A stretch of 64,000 nt of DNA from Subtercola boreus (GTDB taxonomy: Bacteria; Actinomycetota; Actinomycetes; Actinomycetales; Microbacteriaceae). Where the stretch lies: positions 1,178,001 through 1,242,000 of the forward strand of contig NZ_VFOO01000001.1 of assembly GCF_006716115.1 (NCBI RefSeq), read 5' to 3'. Shown piece by piece: positions 20,949 to 31,591 of the stretch; positions within the stretch are counted from its first letter, which is position 1; each line of letters opens with the position of its first letter. The notes beneath the pieces are model-generated. The model did no database searches. It was not told where the DNA came from and saw only the letters and a list, made by a program, of their open reading frames with translations. The position numbers and the translations under genes were made by a program.

Positions 20949-21200
20949 TTGCAAATCCTCCAGGTCGTCTTGCAGGTTCTGCTCGGCATAACCAGTCTGC
21001 TTCTGACACTCCTGATCCTGCTCCACCGCGGTCGCGGTGGCGGGCTCTCAGACATGTTCGGCGGTGGCGTCACCTCGAACCTCGGTGCATCCGGTGTCGC
21101 AGAGCGAAACCTCAACCGCATCACCGTCATTCTCGGCGTCATCTGGGTCGCGAGCATCATTGTTCTCGGCCTCATCACCAAATTCGATTCCGGAAACTAG
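20949..21200 (+). CDS. secG: preprotein translocase subunit SecG
   Basis: 83-residue SecG, the small accessory subunit of the SecYEG channel. Two membrane segments (about 3-24 and 58-78) flank the conserved RGRGGGLSDMFGGG loop (about 28-41). TTG start preceded by GAAAGG. Position after tpiA is conserved in actinobacteria and many Firmicutes. Confidence 0.93.
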   Translation: MQILQVVLQVLLGITSLLLTLLILLHRGRGGGLSDMFGGGVTSNLGASGVAERNLNRITVILGVIWVASIIVLGLITKFDSGN

Positions 21201-21211
21201 GGGGGCATTCC

Positions 21212-21583
21212 ATGGCATCAGGCGGCAGCGCCATCAGAGGTTCGCGCGTCGGCGCTGGACCCATGGGCGAACAGGATCGGGGCTACCACGCCGATCGCAT
21301 CAAGGTCTCCTACTGGGACGCGCTCGGCAACGAGACCGTGCGGTACTTCGCAGCGAACCTCCCGGTCGACGAGATCCCCGAGACCATCGACTCTCCCCAG
21401 TCGGGTCTGCCGGCCGGTCGCGACCAGCTGAACCCCCCGTCGGTGGCGAAGCTCGAGCCGTACAAGACCCACCTGGCCTACGTGAAAGAGCGCCGCACCG
21501 AAGAAGAGGCAGCACAGCTCCTCGAAGACGCGCTGGCCCAGCTCCGCGCCCGGCGCGGCACGGCGGCTCCCACCACGAAGTAG
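21212..21583 (+). CDS. rbpA: RNA polymerase-binding protein RbpA
   Basis: 123-residue RbpA, an actinobacterial factor that binds RNA polymerase and the principal sigma factor and stabilises the open complex. Matches family layout: N-terminal IRGSRVGAG, central core with WDALGNETVRYFAANL, and the C-terminal sigma-interaction region THLAYVKERRTEEEAAQLL. The CxxC-like pair of some homologues is replaced here by DSPQSGL. 11 bp after secG, probably cotranscribed. Confidence 0.93.
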   Translation: MASGGSAIRGSRVGAGPMGEQDRGYHADRIKVSYWDALGNETVRYFAANLPVDEIPETIDSPQSGLPAGRDQLNPPSVAKLEPYKTHLAYVKERRTEEEAAQLLEDALAQLRARRGTAAPTTK

Positions 21584-21602
21584 TACCCGCGCGAAGCGTA
21601 CA

Positions 21603-21643
21603 AAGAAGAAGGGCCGGAGATCCACTCTCCGGCCCTTCTTCTT
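21603..21643. terminator. bidirectional terminator between rbpA and pgl
   Basis: A perfect 18-bp stem (21603-21620 with 21626-21643) with loop TCCAC. The stem base is A-rich on one side and T-rich on the other (AAGAAGAA / TTCTTCTT), so it can terminate the convergent rbpA and pgl transcripts. Confidence 0.88.
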
Positions 21644-21657
21644 GTGCGGCGCGCGTG

Positions 21658-22428
21658 TCAGTAGGAGGGGGCGATGAGGTTCTCGGGAACCTCTGCCGCG
21701 GCATCCTGGTCGACGAAGAAGACGGTGCGCTTGCGTCCCTCGGCACCGGCGGCCGGCACCTCTTCGATCGAGGCGCCCGCCAGGGCCAGACCAAGCGGCG
21801 ACGCCTTGTCGGAGCCGGCCATGACGAGCCAGATGCGGTCGGCCGAGCGGATGACCGGGAGGGTGAGGCTGAGGCGGAGGGGCGGCGGCTTGGGGGAGTT
21901 CAGCACGGGGATGACGGTCTTCTCGGTCTCCGTGATTCCTGACAGCCCGGGGAACAGGGAGGCGATGTGCCCGTCGGGACCGACCCCGAGGAACATGATG
22001 TCGAAGCGCGGGTACCGCTGGCCATCCGGAGCCGCGGCCTCGAGCTCTGCCGCGTACGAAGCGGCGGCCTCGTCGATGTCGGGTATCTCGTCCGATGAGG
22101 CGAAGGCGTGCACCTTCGCCTCATCGAGCGGAATGTGGTCGAGGAGCGCCTCGCGCGCCTGCCCATCGTTCCGGTCGGAGCTTCCCGCTTCGACGAACCG
22201 CTCGTCACCCCACCAGAAGCTGATCCGCTTCCAGTCCACATTGTTCTGCGCAGGGGAGTTGCGGATGGCAGCCAGGACGGCCGTGTTCACGCTGCCGCCG
22301 CTCAGTACCACGTGCGCTTCATCGTTCTCATCGAGGATGTCGATGATCTTCGTGATGAACCGGGCTGCGACCGCCCCAGCCAAAGAGTCTTTGTCGGGGT
22401 GGACCAGAACGCGGCGATCGGTTGTCAT
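21658..22428 (-). CDS. pgl: 6-phosphogluconolactonase
   Basis: 256-residue DevB/Pgl-type lactonase hydrolysing 6-phosphogluconolactone, the second step of the oxidative pentose-phosphate pathway. Family blocks LSGGSVN, WWGDERFV and GVGPDGHIASLFPG are present. Last gene of tkt-tal-pgi-zwf-opcA-pgl, 22 bp after opcA. Confidence 0.95.
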   Translation of the reverse strand: MTTDRRVLVHPDKDSLAGAVAARFITKIIDILDENDEAHVVLSGGSVNTAVLAAIRNSPAQNNVDWKRISFWWGDERFVEAGSSDRNDGQAREALLDHIPLDEAKVHAFASSDEIPDIDEAAASYAAELEAAAPDGQRYPRFDIMFLGVGPDGHIASLFPGLSGITETEKTVIPVLNSPKPPPLRLSLTLPVIRSADRIWLVMAGSDKASPLGLALAGASIEEVPAAGAEGRKRTVFFVDQDAAAEVPENLIAPSY

Positions 22429-22450
22429 AGATTTCAGCCCTAGTAGGTAC

Positions 22451-23425
22451 TTATGAACGGCCGGTCAGGCCGACATCTGTCGATTCGAACAACTCGGCAA
22501 GACCCACCGAGATCACTTCACCATACAGGTCGTCGGGATCGAGCCTGCGCAGCTCCTCGGCGAGGCAGTCCCGGAGGTTCCGGCGCGGCAGGGCGAGGTC
22601 GTGGGTGGGCTGATTCGGCTGGATCAGGGTCGCGACGTTCGGGATCTCGCGCACGAGTTCGATCACCCCGGATTCGCGCACCAGCTTCACACTGTGGATG
22701 CCGCTGGACCCGTTGGCGCGCTTCGTGAGCCCGTAGGTCACCGGCGCTTCGAGCTGGTGACCGAGCCACGCGGCCAGAAGCAGTGTGGAGGGCGAATCGG
22801 ATGCCCCCTGCACCTCCACCGCGACGACGGGCTCGAAGGGCGGCTGGTCGAGCACCGCGGCGAGCTGGGCCCGCCAGAGCGTGAGGCGCGTCCACGCGAA
22901 GTCCGTGTCACCGGGCGCGTACGTCTCGGAGAGCCGGATCAGGGACTCGACCGGGTTCGGGTGGTTCGAGGCATCCGTGATGCGTCGCTGGGCGATGCGA
23001 CCGAGGCTCGACGTCGACGCCTTGTCGGGCGACTCACCGGGCCACCACACGACGACGGGTGCGTCGGGCAGGAGCAGCCCCGTCACGAGACCCTCCTCGT
23101 CGGACGCTGCGGCGCCATACGCCTTCAGCAGCACCACTTCACTCGCCCCGGCGTCGCCGCCCACGCGGATCTGCGCGTCGAGCCGAGCGCCGCGACCGCT
23201 CCGTGCGGCATCGATGTCGGTGTCGGTCGAGACCACGATGACGCGCATCGGATGCTCGCGCGAGGCGTCGTTGGCCGCCTCGATGGCCTCTTCCTCATGC
23301 CCGAGGCTCGTGCGGATCACCAGCGTGAGAACACGCCCGAGGGCGACAGCGCCGCCCTCCTCGCGGATCTTGACGAGCGCCTTCGAGATCTTGCTGGTAT
23401 TGGTGTCGGGAAAGTCGACGATCAC
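22451..23425 (-). CDS. opcA: OpcA, glucose-6-phosphate dehydrogenase assembly protein
   Basis: 324 residues. OpcA is required for assembly or redox activation of glucose-6-phosphate dehydrogenase in cyanobacteria and actinobacteria. Assigned from family sequence (VVVWWPGESP, RITDASNHP) and position directly after zwf. Its start overlaps the zwf stop by 4 bp. Confidence 0.94.
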   Translation of the reverse strand: MIVDFPDTNTSKISKALVKIREEGGAVALGRVLTLVIRTSLGHEEEAIEAANDASREHPMRVIVVSTDTDIDAARSGRGARLDAQIRVGGDAGASEVVLLKAYGAAASDEEGLVTGLLLPDAPVVVWWPGESPDKASTSSLGRIAQRRITDASNHPNPVESLIRLSETYAPGDTDFAWTRLTLWRAQLAAVLDQPPFEPVVAVEVQGASDSPSTLLLAAWLGHQLEAPVTYGLTKRANGSSGIHSVKLVRESGVIELVREIPNVATLIQPNQPTHDLALPRRNLRDCLAEELRRLDPDDLYGEVISVGLAELFESTDVGLTGRS

Positions 23426-24963
23426 GGGCGTCTCCAGGTTCTTCCGTCGCGGGCTAAGAGTTCATCGGCCGAGTCCGGCCCCCAGGTTCCGGGGCGGTAC
23501 TGGTCGGGCTGGCCCTGTGTGGCCCAGTACTCCTCGATCGGGTCGAGGATCTTCCACGACAGCTCCACTTCCTGGTGGCGCGGGAAGAGGGGTGGGTCAC
23601 CGAGCAGCACATCGAGGATGAGTCGTTCGTAGGCCTCGGGGGAGGCCTCGGTGAAGGCGTGGCCGTAGCCGAAGTCCATCGTCACATCGCGCACCTGCAC
23701 GCCGGCGCCGGGCACCTTCGACCCGAACCGGATCGTCACACCCTCGTCGGGCTGCACGCGGATCACGAGCGCGTTCGCGCCGAGTTCCGACGTCTGGCTC
23801 TCGGCGAAGAGATGCTGGGGGGCCCGCTTGAACACGACGGCGATCTCGGTCACCCGACGGCCGAGGCGCTTGCCTGCCCGCAGGTAGAACGGCACGCCGT
23901 CCCAGCGCCGGGTTCCGATGTCTATGCGCACGGCGGCATAGGTCTCGGTGGTCGATTCCGGATTCATACCGTCTTCTTCGAGGAAGCCGGGAACGTATTC
24001 GCCGCCCTGCCAGCCGCTCGAGTACTGGCCGCGAGCGGTCGAGTGCGAGAGATCCTTGGGAAGCTTGACGGCGGCGAGCACCTTCTCCTTCTCGGCCCGC
24101 AGGTCTGCGGCGTTGAACGAGATCGGCTCCTCCATGGCGGTGAGCGCCATCAGCTGCAGCAGGTGGTTCTGGATGACGTCGCGTGCCGCGCCGATGCCGT
24201 CGTAGTAACCGGCGCGGCCGCCCACCCCGATGTCCTCGGCCATGGTGATCTGCACGTGGTCGACGTAGTTGCCGTTCCAGATGGGTTCGTAGAGCTGGTT
24301 GGCGAAACGGAGCGCGAGGATGTTCTGCACCGTCTCCTTGCCGAGGTAGTGGTCGATGCGGAAGACGTCGTCGGGGGCGAACACGGATTCGACGACATCG
24401 TTCAGCTCACGGGCCGTCTTCAGGTCGCTGCCGAACGGCTTCTCGATGACGACGCGGCGCCACTGGCCGGGCTCCGGACGGGCCAGGCCCGAACGGCGGA
24501 GCTGCTCCGTGACCAGGGGGAAGGCCTTCGGCGGGATCGACAGGTAGAACGCATGGTTGCCCATGGTGCCCCGGGTGGAGTCCAGCTCGTCGATGACCTC
24601 CTTCAGGTGCTCGAACGCCGAGTCGTCGTCGAACTCACCCGACACGAACCGGATGCCCTCGGAGAGCTGGCGCCACACATCTTCGTCGAAGGGAGTGCGG
24701 GCGTACTCCTTGACCGAGTCGTGGACGACCCGTTCGAAGTCCTGATCTTCCCAGTCGCGTCGGGCGAAGCCGACGAGCGAGAAGCCCGGGGGGAGGAGTC
24801 CGCGGCTGGCGAGGTCGTAGACCGCCGGCATCAGCTTCTTACGCGACAGGTCGCCCGTCACACCGAAGATCACGAGGGCGCTGGGCCCGGCGATCCGGTT
24901 CAGGCGGCGGTCCGTCGAAAGCCTCAGCGGATTGAAATCCGGAGTGATCTCTACCGGTGGCAT
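23422..24963 (-). CDS. zwf: glucose-6-phosphate 1-dehydrogenase
   Basis: 513 residues; oxidises glucose 6-phosphate and generates NADPH. Dinucleotide-binding GVTGDLSRKKLMPA near the N-terminus and the active-site signature RIDHYLGKE at about 202-210. Typical length. An 89-base gap separates it from pgi upstream. Confidence 0.97.
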   Translation of the reverse strand: MPPVEITPDFNPLRLSTDRRLNRIAGPSALVIFGVTGDLSRKKLMPAVYDLASRGLLPPGFSLVGFARRDWEDQDFERVVHDSVKEYARTPFDEDVWRQLSEGIRFVSGEFDDDSAFEHLKEVIDELDSTRGTMGNHAFYLSIPPKAFPLVTEQLRRSGLARPEPGQWRRVVIEKPFGSDLKTARELNDVVESVFAPDDVFRIDHYLGKETVQNILALRFANQLYEPIWNGNYVDHVQITMAEDIGVGGRAGYYDGIGAARDVIQNHLLQLMALTAMEEPISFNAADLRAEKEKVLAAVKLPKDLSHSTARGQYSSGWQGGEYVPGFLEEDGMNPESTTETYAAVRIDIGTRRWDGVPFYLRAGKRLGRRVTEIAVVFKRAPQHLFAESQTSELGANALVIRVQPDEGVTIRFGSKVPGAGVQVRDVTMDFGYGHAFTEASPEAYERLILDVLLGDPPLFPRHQEVELSWKILDPIEEYWATQGQPDQYRPGTWGPDSADELLARDGRTWRRP

Positions 24964-25052
24964 CGTGCTCCTTGCGTGTGCTCTGGTGTGTGTGGGGTGA
25001 AGAGCCCGACGCGCCGTGCGTGCGCGCCGGGCGGGGTGCCTGGCTCGGAGGT

Positions 25053-26669
25053 CTACCCGACGGCGTCGAACAGAACGGAGGCACCCGCGGCAGGATCGGT
25101 CAGGTTCAGTCGGAGAACGGGGCGGCCGAGCTGCTCGAGAACACTGGCGTCACCTGCCGCCTGGGCCTGGATGAGCTGGCCGAACGTGAACGGCCGATCC
25201 GGTACACCCAGATCGCTGCTCGCGTTCTCGGTGATCTGCAGGAAGACTCCGGTCGCAGGGCCTCCCTTGTGGTACTGGCCGGTCGAGTGCAGGAACCGCG
25301 GTCCCCAGCCGAAGGTGACCGGGCGGTCGATCTTCGCTGCGACCGCGTCCCGGAGCTCGGCGAGCTGGGGGAGTGCCAGCCGGTCCACATAGGCCTGGAT
25401 GGCCACGTAACCGTCTGCCGGAGTCCCGGCGAGCAGCGCAGCGATCGCGGCGGCGACGGTGTGGACACCCTCGACGACCGAAGCGGTTCCGCGCACCTCG
25501 ATGCCCGCATCGACGAAGGCGGCGGCCTCAGGGGTCGGCTGGGCATCCAGCAACCCCCGTGTCGCGACCTTGGCCGACTCGACGTCGGGCTGGTCGAACG
25601 GGTTGATGCCGAGCAGGCGACCTGCGACGGCGACCGCGTACTCCCAGGTCAGCAGCAGGCCGCCGAGCGACCCGCTGACGAGGATCTCACCGTCGTGACG
25701 GTGACCTCTGGTCGGGATGAGGTGGAACTGGTCGGCGTCCTTCACCAGGCGGACGATCTGGAGATCATCCAGGCCCTCCTTCAGTTCTGGCGCGCCCGTG
25801 TCGAGAACCACGGGGAGAAGGCCGCGGCCGATCTTGCCCGTCGACTCGGCGATGAGCTGCTCGGCCCAGTCCGCGAAACCGACGATGTGGGTGCCGTCGG
25901 AGACGATGCCCAGTTTGTCCTTCAGAGGCGAGGTGCCGGCGATCGCAGCGCCCAGGATCAGGCCCGGGTTGTCGACGTCGTCGGTGGCGAGGTAGAGCTC
26001 GATCGCTTCCGCCTCGTCGAGGAGTTCGCTGATGTCGGCACCCGCCAGGCCCGACGGCACGAGCCCGAAGGCGGTGAGGGCCGAGTAGCGGCCACCGACA
26101 TTCGGGTCGGCCGTGAACACCCGGTAGCCGGCCTCGCGCGCCGACGACTCGAGCGGCGAGCCCGGGTCGGTCACTACGACGATGCGCTCCGCCGGGTCGA
26201 TACCGGCGTCGCGGAACGCCTTCTCGTAGACACGGCGCTGGCTGTCGGTCTCCACTGTCGACCCCGACTTCGACGAGACCACGAGAACGGTCGCCGAGAG
26301 GCTGTCGTTCACCGCGGCCTCGACCTGGGTCGGGGCCGTCGAGTCGAGCACGGTGAGCGAGACACCGGCGGTACCGGCGATGACCTCGGGAGCGAGGGAG
26401 GATCCACCCATGCCGGCCAGCACGACGTGATCCACACCCTTCGCGAGGAGCTCGCTCCTCAGCGCCTCGATCTCGGCGACCAGCGGGCGGGAGACCGAGA
26501 CGGCCTCCACCCAGCCGAGCCGCACTGCCGCGTCGGCCTCGGCCTCGGGGCCCCAGAGCGCGGGGTCTGACGCCGTGATGCTCGAGGCCACGAGGTCGTC
26601 GACCAGCTGCGGGAGATGGGTGTCGACCGCTACGGCCGCCGGTCCACTGACGTGGATCCGTACGCTCAC
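25053..26669 (-). CDS. pgi: glucose-6-phosphate isomerase
   Basis: 538-residue sugar isomerase (SIS fold) interconverting glucose 6-phosphate and fructose 6-phosphate. SIS-domain blocks [17 protein letters not shown] and the C-terminal YHKGGP are visible. The GTG at 26669 overlaps the tal stop (GTGA); the open frame extends 16 codons further, but that would lie inside tal. Placement of pgi between tal and zwf puts both fates of glucose 6-phosphate in one operon. Confidence 0.94.
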   Translation of the reverse strand: MSVRIHVSGPAAVAVDTHLPQLVDDLVASSITASDPALWGPEAEADAAVRLGWVEAVSVSRPLVAEIEALRSELLAKGVDHVVLAGMGGSSLAPEVIAGTAGVSLTVLDSTAPTQVEAAVNDSLSATVLVVSSKSGSTVETDSQRRVYEKAFRDAGIDPAERIVVVTDPGSPLESSAREAGYRVFTADPNVGGRYSALTAFGLVPSGLAGADISELLDEAEAIELYLATDDVDNPGLILGAAIAGTSPLKDKLGIVSDGTHIVGFADWAEQLIAESTGKIGRGLLPVVLDTGAPELKEGLDDLQIVRLVKDADQFHLIPTRGHRHDGEILVSGSLGGLLLTWEYAVAVAGRLLGINPFDQPDVESAKVATRGLLDAQPTPEAAAFVDAGIEVRGTASVVEGVHTVAAAIAALLAGTPADGYVAIQAYVDRLALPQLAELRDAVAAKIDRPVTFGWGPRFLHSTGQYHKGGPATGVFLQITENASSDLGVPDRPFTFGQLIQAQAAGDASVLEQLGRPVLRLNLTDPAAGASVLFDAVG

Positions 26670-27787
26670 TTGGCGGCGTCCAGCGCCGTCTGGACGGTCT
26701 CGAGCAGTTCGTTCCACGACACGATGAACTTCTCGACACCCTCCTTCTCGAGCAGCTCGGTGACCTCGGCGTACGAGATCCCCTGGGCGGCGATGGCGTC
26801 GAGCACCTTGTTCGCGGCGGCGTAGCTGCCGGCGATCGTGTTGCCGGCGACGACACCGTGGTCGAAGGTCGCGTCGAGCGTCTTCTCGGGCATCGTGTTG
26901 ACGACCTCGGGCGCTGCCAACTCGACCACGTAGGTCGTGTCGAGCACGTCGGGGTCCTTCACACCGGTGGATGCCCAGAGCGGCCGCTGCTTGTTGGCAC
27001 CGGCTTCGAGCAGGACTTTCGCACGCTCGGTCGAGAAGGCCTGCTCGTAGACCTCGTAGGCGAGCTGGGCGTTCGCGACGCCGGCCTTGCTCTTCAGCGC
27101 GAGGGCGTCGTCGGTGCCGATGGCGACGAGACGCTTGTCGATCTCGGTGTCGACGCGCGACACGAAGAACGAGGCGACCGAGTGGATCTTCGTCAGGTCT
27201 TCGCCAGCGGCCTGCGCCTGCTCGAGACCGGCCAGGTAGGCGTTGATGACGTCGCGGTAGCGCTCGAGGCTGAAGATCAGGGTCACGTTGACACTGATTC
27301 CGGCCGCGATCGTGGCGGTGATGGCTTCGAGACCCTCGATCGTCGCGGGGATCTTGATGAGCACGTTCTCTTTGTCGACCTTGTCGAACAGTTCCTTGGC
27401 CTGCTTGATCGTTGCCGCAGCATCGTTCGCGAAGCCGGGCTCGACCTCGATCGACACGCGACCGTCGAAGCCGTTGGTCGAATCGTATATCGGGCGGAAG
27501 ATGTCGCAGCCCTGTGCGACGTCGCTCGTCGTGATCTCGAACACGGCGTCGGTGACGTTCGTGCCCTTCGCAGCGAGTTCCCGAACCTGCTCGTCGTACG
27601 CCTCGCCCTTGGCCAGGGCGGAAGCGAAGATCGACGGGTTGGTCGTGACGCCGACGACGTTCTTCTCAGCGATGAGCTTCTGCAGGTTGTCGGTCTTCAG
27701 TCGCTCCCGCGAGAGGTCGTCGAGCCAGATGCTGACGCCGACGGCTGAGAGCTGCGCGGTGGGAGTGGATGTCTGTGTATCAGTCAT
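26666..27787 (-). CDS. tal: transaldolase
   Basis: 373 residues; transfers a dihydroxyacetone unit in the non-oxidative pentose-phosphate pathway. Schiff-base Lys145 lies in NVLIKIPAT, and [11 protein letters not shown] is the N-terminal signature (about 44-54). Length is that of actinobacterial Tal. Coupled by a 4-bp overlap to pgi. Confidence 0.96.
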   Translation of the reverse strand: MTDTQTSTPTAQLSAVGVSIWLDDLSRERLKTDNLQKLIAEKNVVGVTTNPSIFASALAKGEAYDEQVRELAAKGTNVTDAVFEITTSDVAQGCDIFRPIYDSTNGFDGRVSIEVEPGFANDAAATIKQAKELFDKVDKENVLIKIPATIEGLEAITATIAAGISVNVTLIFSLERYRDVINAYLAGLEQAQAAGEDLTKIHSVASFFVSRVDTEIDKRLVAIGTDDALALKSKAGVANAQLAYEVYEQAFSTERAKVLLEAGANKQRPLWASTGVKDPDVLDTTYVVELAAPEVVNTMPEKTLDATFDHGVVAGNTIAGSYAAANKVLDAIAAQGISYAEVTELLEKEGVEKFIVSWNELLETVQTALDAAK

Positions 27788-27832
27788 GCGTGTTGTCTCC
27801 TTGAAACGGGTGTGGGTGAAGGAAGCGTGGAG

Positions 27833-29929
27833 TTACTTGAGGCCCGCAAGCGAGACTTTGGCGGCCTCGATCGCGGCGCCGGTGGTCATCCCGAACTCGC
27901 GGAACAGCGTCTTGTAGTCGGCGGATGCGCCGAAGTGCTCGATCGACACGCTCTTGCCGGCGTCACCGACGTAACCCCGCCAGGTCAGCGCGAGGCCGGC
28001 CTCGATCGACACGCGCGCCTTCACGGCAGCGGGGAGCACCGATTCGCGGTACTCGGCGCTCTGCTCCTCGAACCACTCCAAGCACGGAGCGGACACGACG
28101 CGGGCGTTGATGCCGTCGGCCTTCAGCAGCTCGCGCGCCTCGACGGCGATCTGCACCTCGGAACCGGTCGCGATGAAGATCACGTCGGGCGTGCCGTTCG
28201 GAGCCTCGGCCAGAACGTAGGCGCCCTGCGCGGTGTACTTCGCCGAGGCGAACGTCTCACCGCTCGCCTCGCCCTCGCCACGCTCGTAGACGGGGATGTT
28301 CTGGCGCGTCAACGCGAGACCGGCCGGTCCCTGGCGACGTTCGAGGATCGTCTTCCACGCATAGGAGACCTCGTTCGCATCCCCGGGGCGGACGACATCC
28401 AGACCCGGGATCGCACGCAGCGTCGACAGCTGCTCGATCGGCTGGTGGGTCGGGCCGTCTTCGCCGAGCGCCACGGAGTCGTGGGTCCAGACGTAGATCG
28501 CCGGGGACTTCATGAGCGCCGCGAGACGCACAGCCGGGCGCATGTAGTCGGAGAAGATCAGGAATGTGCCGCCGAAGGGGCGGGTGTTGCCGTGCAGGAC
28601 GATGCCGTTCAGGATCGAACCCATGGCGTGCTCGCGGATGCCGAAGTGCAGCACGCGGCCGTAGGGGTTGCCCGTCCACTCGTGGGTGGAGTGCTCAGCG
28701 GGCACGAACGACGCCGCCGACTCGATGGTCGTGTTGTTCGACTCCGCGAGGTCGGCCGAGCCGCCCCAGAACTCGGGCATGATCTCGGCGATCGCGTTGA
28801 TGACCTTGCCGGAGGAGGCGCGGGTCGAGACCTCTTTGCCCGCCTCGAAAACGGGGAGAGCGGCTTCGAGGCCGTCGGGCACGTCGCCCGACAGAACACG
28901 ATCGAGCAGCACCTTCTTCTCGGGGTTGGCTTCGGCCCAGGCGGTGAAGCCGACCTGCCACTCCTCGTGGGCTGCGGTTCCACGGGTCAGGGCCTCACGG
29001 GTGTGGGAGATGACCTCGTCCGAGACGGCGAAGGTCTCGTCGGGGTTGAAGCCGAGCACCTCCTTGAGACCCTTCAGCTCCTCGGCACCGAGAGCCGACC
29101 CGTGGATCTTGCCGGTGTTCTGCTTCTTCGGGCTCGGGAAGCCGATGATGGTCTTCAGGATGATCAGGCTGGGCTTGGAGGTCTCGGCCTTGGCGGCGTC
29201 GATGGCCTCGCTCAGGGCCTGGACGTCTTCGACGTAGACTCCGGTCTTCTTCCAGTCCACGACCTGCACGTGCCAGTGCAGGGCCTCGAAGCGCGCGTGC
29301 ACGTCTTCGGTGAACGCGATGTTCGTGTCGTCCTCGATCGAGATCTGGTTCGAGTCGTAGAACGCGATCAGGTTGCCGAGCTGCTGGTGACCGGCGAGCG
29401 AGGAAGCCTCGTTGGTGACGCCCTCCTCCATGTCGCCATCACCGGCGATGGTGTAGACGAAGTGGTCGAACGGGCTCGTGCCGGGTGCGGCATCCGGGTC
29501 GAAGAGTCCGCGCTCGAAGCGCGAGGCGTAGGCGAAACCGACGGCCGAGGCGAGACCCTGGCCGAGCGGGCCGGTGGTGATCTCGACTCCGTCGGTGTGG
29601 CCGTACTCGGGGTGGCCGGGCGTCAGCGAACCCCACGTGCGGAGCTTCTTCAGGTCGTCGAGTTCGAGGCCGTAGCCGCCGAGGTACAGCTGGATGTACA
29701 GGGTGAGTGAGCTGTGGCCCACAGAGAGGATGAAACGGTCGCGGCCGATCCACTCGTTGTCGCTGGGGTCGCGGCGCATCTCCTTCTGGAACAAAAGGTA
29801 GGCGAGCGGCGCAAGGCTGATGGCGGTACCCGGATGACCGTTCCCGACCTTCTCGACGGCGTCAGCAGCGAGAACCTTCGCTGTGCTAACGGCCTTGTCG
29901 TCAATTGAATCCCACTGCAGTGATGCCAC
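27833..29929 (-). CDS. tkt: transketolase
   Basis: 698-residue thiamine diphosphate enzyme transferring two-carbon units. TPP motif starts [13 protein letters not shown] and ends NLIAFYDSN; the pyrimidine domain (from about 360) and C-terminal domain are intact. GTG start at 29929. First gene of the pentose-phosphate operon; the 182-base gap to divergent ctaB should hold both promoters. Confidence 0.97.
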   Translation of the reverse strand: MASLQWDSIDDKAVSTAKVLAADAVEKVGNGHPGTAISLAPLAYLLFQKEMRRDPSDNEWIGRDRFILSVGHSSLTLYIQLYLGGYGLELDDLKKLRTWGSLTPGHPEYGHTDGVEITTGPLGQGLASAVGFAYASRFERGLFDPDAAPGTSPFDHFVYTIAGDGDMEEGVTNEASSLAGHQQLGNLIAFYDSNQISIEDDTNIAFTEDVHARFEALHWHVQVVDWKKTGVYVEDVQALSEAIDAAKAETSKPSLIILKTIIGFPSPKKQNTGKIHGSALGAEELKGLKEVLGFNPDETFAVSDEVISHTREALTRGTAAHEEWQVGFTAWAEANPEKKVLLDRVLSGDVPDGLEAALPVFEAGKEVSTRASSGKVINAIAEIMPEFWGGSADLAESNNTTIESAASFVPAEHSTHEWTGNPYGRVLHFGIREHAMGSILNGIVLHGNTRPFGGTFLIFSDYMRPAVRLAALMKSPAIYVWTHDSVALGEDGPTHQPIEQLSTLRAIPGLDVVRPGDANEVSYAWKTILERRQGPAGLALTRQNIPVYERGEGEASGETFASAKYTAQGAYVLAEAPNGTPDVIFIATGSEVQIAVEARELLKADGINARVVSAPCLEWFEEQSAEYRESVLPAAVKARVSIEAGLALTWRGYVGDAGKSVSIEHFGASADYKTLFREFGMTTGAAIEAAKVSLAGLK

Positions 29930-30111
29930 GAGGTTTAGAGCCCTTCTTCGGTTGCCGACGCGGTGAGACCCCGGACACCATTGAGCCGCAGGTGATTCCC
30001 ACCTCGGCTCCCAGTATAGAGATTCCGGGGGTGCCGCCGCCCGCCCGTGCCGACTTCTACGCGCCGTAAACTATGCTGGGATCCGGTATGTCGAACGCAG
30101 TTAGAGGAGCA

Positions 30112-31047
30112 ATGGACGTTGCTGTAGAAGGCCGAGTCGAGCATCCGCGGATTTCCGTGGGTCAGAAGGCCAGGGCATACGTCGCGCTGACGAAGCCACG
30201 CGTCATGGAGCTGCTGCTCGTGACCACGGTTCCGGTGATGATCCTCGCCCAGGGCGGGATCCCCAATCTGTGGCTCGTCGTCGCCACCCTCATCGGCGGT
30301 GCTCTGAGCGCCGGCGGGGCTGGGGCATTCAACTGCTACGTCGATCGCGACATCGACCGCGTGATGAACCGTACGCAGGGGCGCCCCCTGGTGACGGGGG
30401 AGCTGACCGACCGGCAGGCGCTTGTGTTCGCGTGGGTGCTGGCGATCGTCTCGACGCTCTGGTTCGGGTTGCTGGTCAACTGGTTCAGCGCACTGCTCTC
30501 GGTCATCGCGATCTTCCTCTACGCGGTCGTCTACACGATCATCCTGAAGCGCCACACGTCGCAGAACATCATCTGGGGCGGAACGGCGGGCTGCATGCCC
30601 GTGCTGATCGGCTGGGCTGCTGTCGACAACTCGCTCGACTGGCCGGCCTGGATCCTGTTCGGCGTGATCTTCCTCTGGACGCCGCCGCACTACTGGCCGC
30701 TCTCGATGCGGTACCGCGATGACTACAAGTCGGTCGGCGTGCCGATGCTCGCCGTGATCCGCGGGCAGTCCGTCGTCGGGTTGCAGACGATCCTCTACGC
30801 CTGGGCCACCGTCGCGTGCTCCCTGCTGCTCGTGCCCGTCGCCTCGATGGGAATCGTCTACACGGTTGCCGCCCTGGCTTCCGGTGGATGGTTCGTCTAC
30901 GAGACCCACCGCCTCTACAGCAGCGCCATCCGCCACGGTTCGGTCAAGCCGATGCGCGTCTTCCACGCCTCGATCACCTACCTGACGATCCTCTTCCTGG
31001 CGATCGCGATCGACCCCCTGGTGCGCATCTTCCCCTTCACCTTCTAG
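30112..31047 (+). CDS. ctaB: protoheme IX farnesyltransferase (heme O synthase)
   Basis: 311-residue UbiA-type membrane prenyltransferase that adds the farnesyl tail to heme B for the aa3 oxidase. Asp-rich motif [15 protein letters not shown] at 74-88; about nine membrane segments. Start chosen at 30112 because AGAGGAG lies 4 nt before it; an upstream ATG at 30073 would add 13 residues and has only a TAAACT box (30066-30071) ahead, which more likely is this gene's -10. Works with CtaA, encoded 1 kb away on the opposite strand. Confidence 0.94.
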   Translation: MDVAVEGRVEHPRISVGQKARAYVALTKPRVMELLLVTTVPVMILAQGGIPNLWLVVATLIGGALSAGGAGAFNCYVDRDIDRVMNRTQGRPLVTGELTDRQALVFAWVLAIVSTLWFGLLVNWFSALLSVIAIFLYAVVYTIILKRHTSQNIIWGGTAGCMPVLIGWAAVDNSLDWPAWILFGVIFLWTPPHYWPLSMRYRDDYKSVGVPMLAVIRGQSVVGLQTILYAWATVACSLLLVPVASMGIVYTVAALASGGWFVYETHRLYSSAIRHGSVKPMRVFHASITYLTILFLAIAIDPLVRIFPFTF

Positions 31048-31079
31048 CACTCTGAGGGTTTCTCAGTTACGCTGGATGC

Positions 31080-31460
31080 GTGACGAATGAGACCCAGCCG
31101 CGGCGCCGCACGACGTCGATCTCCATCGTGATCGTTGGACTGTCCGGGCTGGCCATCGTTCTCGCGATACCGACAGAGGTGGTATCGATCTCCTCCTTCG
31201 CCCATTCCGCGCCAGGCGGAGCAGGAATCGGATGGTCGCCGACCGACTGGCTGGTCTACCTGCATCCCATCTCGACCAGCATCGCCTGTCTGGTGGGCAC
31301 GATCTCGGTGCTTCTCGCCCTCCAACGAAGACTCATGGCGCCGGATGAAAAGTCGACAGTGACATTGGGGCTCGCCGCCGTCGGTCTCGTCTGCGCGTTG
31401 GCCTCGGCGGCCTACGCCGCAGTTCCCGCTCTGCCTGCAGCGAGCGTTTCGCTCTTCTGA
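31080..31460 (+). CDS. small hypothetical membrane protein
   Basis: 126 residues with three probable membrane segments: about 14-36, 62-82 and 94-116. No family recognised and no catalytic residues stand out. GTG start 6 nt after TACGCT (31068-31073), so likely leaderless; 32 bp after ctaB. Position beside heme biosynthesis could hint at an envelope or respiratory role, which is inference only. Confidence 0.62.
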   Translation: MTNETQPRRRTTSISIVIVGLSGLAIVLAIPTEVVSISSFAHSAPGGAGIGWSPTDWLVYLHPISTSIACLVGTISVLLALQRRLMAPDEKSTVTLGLAAVGLVCALASAAYAAVPALPAASVSLF

Positions 31461-31493
31461 ACCAGGCCCGACGGGTGGCCGGACGAAGCGGGG

Positions 31494-31563
31494 GCCGGGG
31501 CGGGGCGGCGCTCCGCCAGGAGTGTCGCGGTCATGGCTGCGACGAGGCTGGCGGCGAGCACCA
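31494..31563 (-). repeat. duplicated 3' end of ctaA (copy A)
   Basis: 70 bp identical except one T/C difference to 32137-32206, the real ctaA tail. On minus it still reads LVLAASLVAAMTATLLAERR, as in CtaA, but no ctaA body precedes it, so it is a non-functional remnant or a duplication scar. The two copies flank the orphan gene at 31592-32050. Confidence 0.85.
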
Positions 31564-31591
31564 ACTGCACCATCCGTACCCGCCCACCGGG

